Source of the DNA: an uncultured Clostridia bacterium
GTDB taxonomy: Bacteria; Bacillota; Clostridia; Christensenellales; Pumilibacteraceae
Assembly: GCA_947175335.1 (NCBI GenBank)
Contig: CAMWMF010000007.1
Coordinates: forward strand, 1-64,000
Direction: 5' to 3'
Length of the DNA stretch: 64,000 nt
Position 1 is the stretch's first letter, and each line of letters opens with the position of its first letter. The notes below the pieces were generated by a model, which saw only the letters and a program-made list of their open reading frames with translations, was not told the origin of the DNA and searched no databases. Positions 61,605-64,000 of this stretch are shown piece by piece. The translations under genes and the position numbers were made by a program.

Positions 61605-62357
61605 ATGTATCAAATTACTATCAGCGTTGACGTAAATAGAGCGGATTGGTTGTATTCTGTTGATGACGTTATTAAGAATAAACTACAAAGCTGTTTTGCC
61701 GTGTCCGCTTTGCGTACCTCGGGTAGGCGCGTATATTGTTCGTTCGGTTGCGAAACGCAATCGCGCCCGCAAATGCTGCAAGCGATTAAGGAAGGCTTGG
61801 TGGAAACGTACGGCGTTGTAAGTAAGTTCGATTTTATCAAGCGCAATCTTTCGCTCGGACTGTCAAAGACAAATTACGATTTGCTGTTGCATACGCTGGT
61901 TGCTTTCGATAGAGAAAACGAACATAAGCTACTGGAAAAGGTTATTCGCGTAGAGGATAACATGACGCTCGACGGCATATTCAACTTTAAGCTGTGCGAG
62001 CTGAAAGAACGGTGGATAGAAATTTGCAATCTCACGCGCAACAACGGCGCGTATCTTTACGACGACGAAACGTATATAGAACTTTTACGCTTTCTTATAA
62101 GCGCAGTGAATCCCAAAGTAAACAAGCTTACGGTCAAGGAAGTAAACGGGAGTTACAGCCTTTACGGCTCGCTCAAAAACTCGGTAATAAATATCGACGC
62201 GCAAACAGCGGCCGAGCTAATGTACTATTTAATCGATCTTGCGCCGCTTGAACTTGTGATAGACGGGGGAATCTCCAATAGCGAACTGTCAAAAAGATTA
62301 GTGGGGATTTTTGACGCAAAGACGCTTAGTACGTTTAAAAATCAGACAAAAAAATAG
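61605..62357 (+). CDS. Putative sporulation protein, YtxC-like
   Basis: The 250-residue protein has a charged helical middle; the block DGIFNFKLCELKERWIEIC followed by YIELLRFLISAVNPK resembles the conserved region of YtxC sporulation proteins (usually about 280 residues). The function of the family is unknown. ATG at 61605 follows AAGGAGAGG; a GTG-type start at 61581 adds eight residues. A sigma-E -10 lies 45 bp upstream, which fits a sporulation gene. Confidence 0.6.
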   Translation: MYQITISVDVNRADWLYSVDDVIKNKLQSCFAVSALRTSGRRVYCSFGCETQSRPQMLQAIKEGLVETYGVVSKFDFIKRNLSLGLSKTNYDLLLHTLVAFDRENEHKLLEKVIRVEDNMTLDGIFNFKLCELKERWIEICNLTRNNGAYLYDDETYIELLRFLISAVNPKVNKLTVKEVNGSYSLYGSLKNSVINIDAQTAAELMYYLIDLAPLELVIDGGISNSELSKRLVGIFDAKTLSTFKNQTKK

Positions 62358-62387
62358 TAAAAAGTCTCAATATGACTTGATATTTAA

Positions 62388-62416
62388 TTGATTTATCTTT
62401 TGCGCTATGATATAAT
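62388..62416 (+). promoter_or_regulatory. Sigma-A promoter of yajC
   Basis: TTGATT (62388-62393), 17 bp, TATAAT (62411-62416), with AAGGAGAA before the ATG. Confidence 0.8.
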
Positions 62417-62446
62417 ACTAAGGTAATTATCAAGGAGAATTCAGTT

Positions 62447-63058
62447 ATGGTATCGTTTTCTTTATTAAACGCCATTGACCCCACAACAATTATTTTTATC
62501 GTGTTGTTGGCATTGCTTATTGTCGCACTGCTTATCGTGCCTATGTTCACAAACAAAAAGCGTGCACGCCAAACAGACGAGCTTCACCGCTCCCTTAAAC
62601 CCGGTGACTTAATCAAGACGGTAGGCGGCGTTGTAGGCACTATCGTTGAAATCCGTCAAATTTCGCCTGTCGATAAGGAAATGGTAATAGAAACGGGTGT
62701 AGAAGGTCGCAAAACCACTATGGTTTTCGATATTCAAGCGCTTTATCAAGTTATGAGCCGTAGTAGCACAATTGTTCCCGCTAACGACGAAAAGGAAGCT
62801 GAGAACGAGGTAGCTAACGAAGATCAGACCGCTCCCGAAGCAGAGCAGCCCCAAAGAGTAGTTCCCGACATTCTTGCGGATAGAATTGCGCAAGCGGAAG
62901 CGACGGATGCACCCGCACAAGATACGGTTAGCGAGCAAGCCGAAGCTCCCGCTGTCGAGCCTAAAGCGGAGCAAGAGGAGAAGCCTGCCGAAAAGCCCGC
63001 TCAAAAGAAAGCTCCCGCAAAAAAGTCAGGCAGCGGCAACAAAAAGACAAACAAATAA
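62447..63058 (+). CDS. yajC: Preprotein translocase subunit YajC with long C-terminal tail
   Basis: YajC associates with SecDF. The first 105 residues hold the membrane segment (about 14-33), the cytoplasmic core LKPGDLIKTVGGVVGTIVEI and a short domain. Usual YajC proteins are about 85-115 residues; here a further 95-residue tail rich in A, E, P, Q, K follows, ending in a lysine-rich run. SecD and SecF are not in the window. A hairpin follows the stop. Confidence 0.9.
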   Translation: MVSFSLLNAIDPTTIIFIVLLALLIVALLIVPMFTNKKRARQTDELHRSLKPGDLIKTVGGVVGTIVEIRQISPVDKEMVIETGVEGRKTTMVFDIQALYQVMSRSSTIVPANDEKEAENEVANEDQTAPEAEQPQRVVPDILADRIAQAEATDAPAQDTVSEQAEAPAVEPKAEQEEKPAEKPAQKKAPAKKSGSGNKKTNK

Positions 63059-63083
63059 TTAAGTAAAAGTATATTACGCAATG

Positions 63084-63117
63084 CCTCCGCATACTGTAAA
63101 GTGTACGGAGGTTTTTT
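63084..63117 (+). promoter_or_regulatory. Terminator-like hairpin that contains the ribosome-binding site of the next gene
   Basis: CCTCCG (63084-63089) pairs with CGGAGG (63106-63111), with an inner ATACT/AGTGT stem and GTAA loop, followed by six T. The 3' arm GGAGG is the Shine-Dalgarno site for the ATG at 63118, and the T run is the spacer. The hairpin can thus end yajC transcripts or hide the downstream start. Confidence 0.7.
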
Positions 63118-63519
63118 ATGCGCTCAAAAAAGAATGTCGCAAAAAGCGAACGCGGGTATGTATTTGAAGTTGTAAATGCCAATATTGTAGCATTGATTGT
63201 GGCGTTGATTGCCATATTGCTTTCGGCGCTTGCCGTTAAGCTGTTTAACGTATCCGATGGTGCTATACCCATTATCAATCAAGCAATTAAAAGCGCGTCT
63301 ATTTTTATCGGTTGCTTAGTTGCGCTCAAAAAGCCGCGTAACGGTTGGCTGCGCGGAGTTATATGCGGTTTGACGTTTGTGCTGCTGTCGTTCTTGGTAT
63401 TTTCGGCACTGCAAAATAATTTTACATTCGGGTTGTCGTTGCTTAACGATTGTGCGCTCGGAATGGTGTCGGGTATGATTAGCGGCATAATAGCGGTAAA
63501 CGTTCGCAACAGAGGATAG
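63118..63519 (+). CDS. TIGR04086/DUF3792-type membrane protein
   Basis: The 133-residue protein has four hydrophobic segments (about 22-42, 50-68, 78-98, 108-127). Size, topology and position between yajC and the SCIFF genes match the TIGR04086 family, common in Clostridia and of unknown function. Confidence 0.78.
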   Translation: MRSKKNVAKSERGYVFEVVNANIVALIVALIAILLSALAVKLFNVSDGAIPIINQAIKSASIFIGCLVALKKPRNGWLRGVICGLTFVLLSFLVFSALQNNFTFGLSLLNDCALGMVSGMISGIIAVNVRNRG

Positions 63520-63570
63520 ATTGCCTTAATAGCCGAAAACAAGAAATTTGTTTAATTGTTATATAATCAC

Positions 63571-63599
63571 TTGATTTTGGCCACAAAGTATTGTATAAT
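63571..63599 (+). promoter_or_regulatory. Sigma-A promoter of scfA
   Basis: TTGATT (63571-63576), 17 bp, TATAAT (63594-63599). Confidence 0.75.
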
Positions 63600-63626
63600 A
63601 GTACAAAAGAAAATGGGAGGCATAAT

Positions 63627-63803
63627 ATGGCTCATATCAAGGTTATCAGAAAGTCCACAAACGACAACGGGTGCGATACCGCTTGCGGCGAGTGCCAGAC
63701 CAGCTGCCAATCGGCTTGCAAAACCAGCTGCACGGTAGGCAATCAGTCGTGCGAGCGCAAAACCGTTAAGGTGCTTAACTCTAACAAAAACCAAAACAAC
63801 TAA
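63627..63803 (+). CDS. scfA: SCIFF ranthipeptide precursor ScfA
   Basis: SCIFF (six cysteines in forty-five) peptides are modified by a radical-SAM enzyme that forms thioether links. The 58-residue product has the near-invariant core CGECQTSCQSACKTSC followed by a further Cys, plus one extra upstream cysteine (in NGCDTA), seven in all. ATG at 63627 follows GGGAGG; an earlier in-frame start adds 12 unrelated residues. Its last base overlaps the maturase ATG. Confidence 0.95.
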   Translation: MAHIKVIRKSTNDNGCDTACGECQTSCQSACKTSCTVGNQSCERKTVKVLNSNKNQNN

Positions 63804-64000
63804 TGGTACATACTTTCGGACTGCTCGGGCGGGTGTTTGCGCTCGATACCGAGAGCGGATCTTTTTTCGAGATCGATCCAATAGTAAAGGCACTTTTAGA
63901 CGGCGACGATACGTCGCCGTTTTCGCCGTGTGAAATATCGGACGCGCAGGCGGAAATAGACGAGCTTAAAGCGCAGGGCATACTTTTTGCGCCCGAAATT
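63803..64000 (+). CDS. scfB: SCIFF radical-SAM maturase, 5' part
   Basis: The 66 residues visible start MVHTFGLLGRVFALDTESGSFFEID, which fits the N-terminal peptide-binding part of thioether cross-link-forming SCIFF maturases (MIHTF-type start). The radical-SAM and SPASM domains lie outside the window. The TAATG overlap with scfA supports one transcript. Confidence 0.88.
   Translation, partial: MVHTFGLLGRVFALDTESGSFFEIDPIVKALLDGDDTSPFSPCEISDAQAEIDELKAQGILFAPEI

Overview
The window is about 64 kb of chromosomal DNA from a spore-forming, Clostridia-like Bacillota. The evidence is a complete spoIIIAA-AH operon, spoIVB, a tiny spoVM, ytfJ and a ytxC-like gene, an ispH-rpsA fusion, a SCIFF peptide gene with its radical-SAM maturase, and a gene order that follows Bacillus subtilis in several blocks. 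Finer placement (an uncultured gut lineage near Christensenellales) is only an inference. Genes are packed tightly, nearly all lie on the + strand, many overlap by 1-26 bp, and no phage, insertion sequence or CRISPR array is visible.

Layout. (1) 1-10.7 kb: end of ispG, a truncated PolC-like exonuclease at the usual polC position, then the transcription/translation operon rimP-nusA-ylxR-ylxQ-infB-rbfA-nrnA-truB-ribF plus an endonuclease IV-like gene. (2) 10.7-17.1 kb: M24 peptidase, efp and the eight-gene spoIIIA operon. (3) 17.2-28.5 kb: asp23-like, nusB, folD, xseA, xseB, ispA, dxs, nadK, recN, spoIVB, a SpoIIM-like gene and a D,D-carboxypeptidase; spo0A is not next to spoIVB. (4) 28.5-36 kb: rpe, spoVM, rpmB (minus), a second asp23-like gene, fakA, recG, comEC and a lipoprotein (minus). 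(5) 36-45.2 kb: infC-rpmI-rplT, trmH-type methylase, yebC, lysA, an M50 protease, scpA, scpB, a DUF2953-like gene, ytfJ, a dacB-like gene and rluB. (6) 45.3-50 kb: a biotin-dependent, sodium-pump type decarboxylase operon containing both a CoA-carboxyltransferase and an oxaloacetate decarboxylase alpha subunit. (7) 50-59.2 kb: surE, a flavoprotein, cmk, plsC, ispH-rpsA, an orphan zinc-ribbon protein, an M19 dipeptidase-like gene and purB. (8) 59.2-64 kb: a minus-strand membrane protein, a repeat-bearing lipoprotein, three minus-strand tRNAs (Val, Cys, Leu), ytxC-like, yajC, a TIGR04086-type membrane protein, and scfA with the start of its maturase.

What stands out. Four genes (nadK, rpe, rluB and the minus-strand membrane gene at 59743) share one exact layout: -35, 17 bp, -10, 6 bp, ATG, with no Shine-Dalgarno site, which predicts leaderless mRNAs. 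A roughly 75-bp hairpin repeat occurs twice, each copy about 20 bp upstream of the promoter of a translation operon (rimP/infB and infC). Two genes appear to use rare start codons behind good Shine-Dalgarno sites (infC with AUU, rimP with AUA). A terminator-like hairpin after yajC holds the ribosome-binding site of the next gene in its 3' arm. The polC locus keeps only the N-terminal, OB and exonuclease parts.
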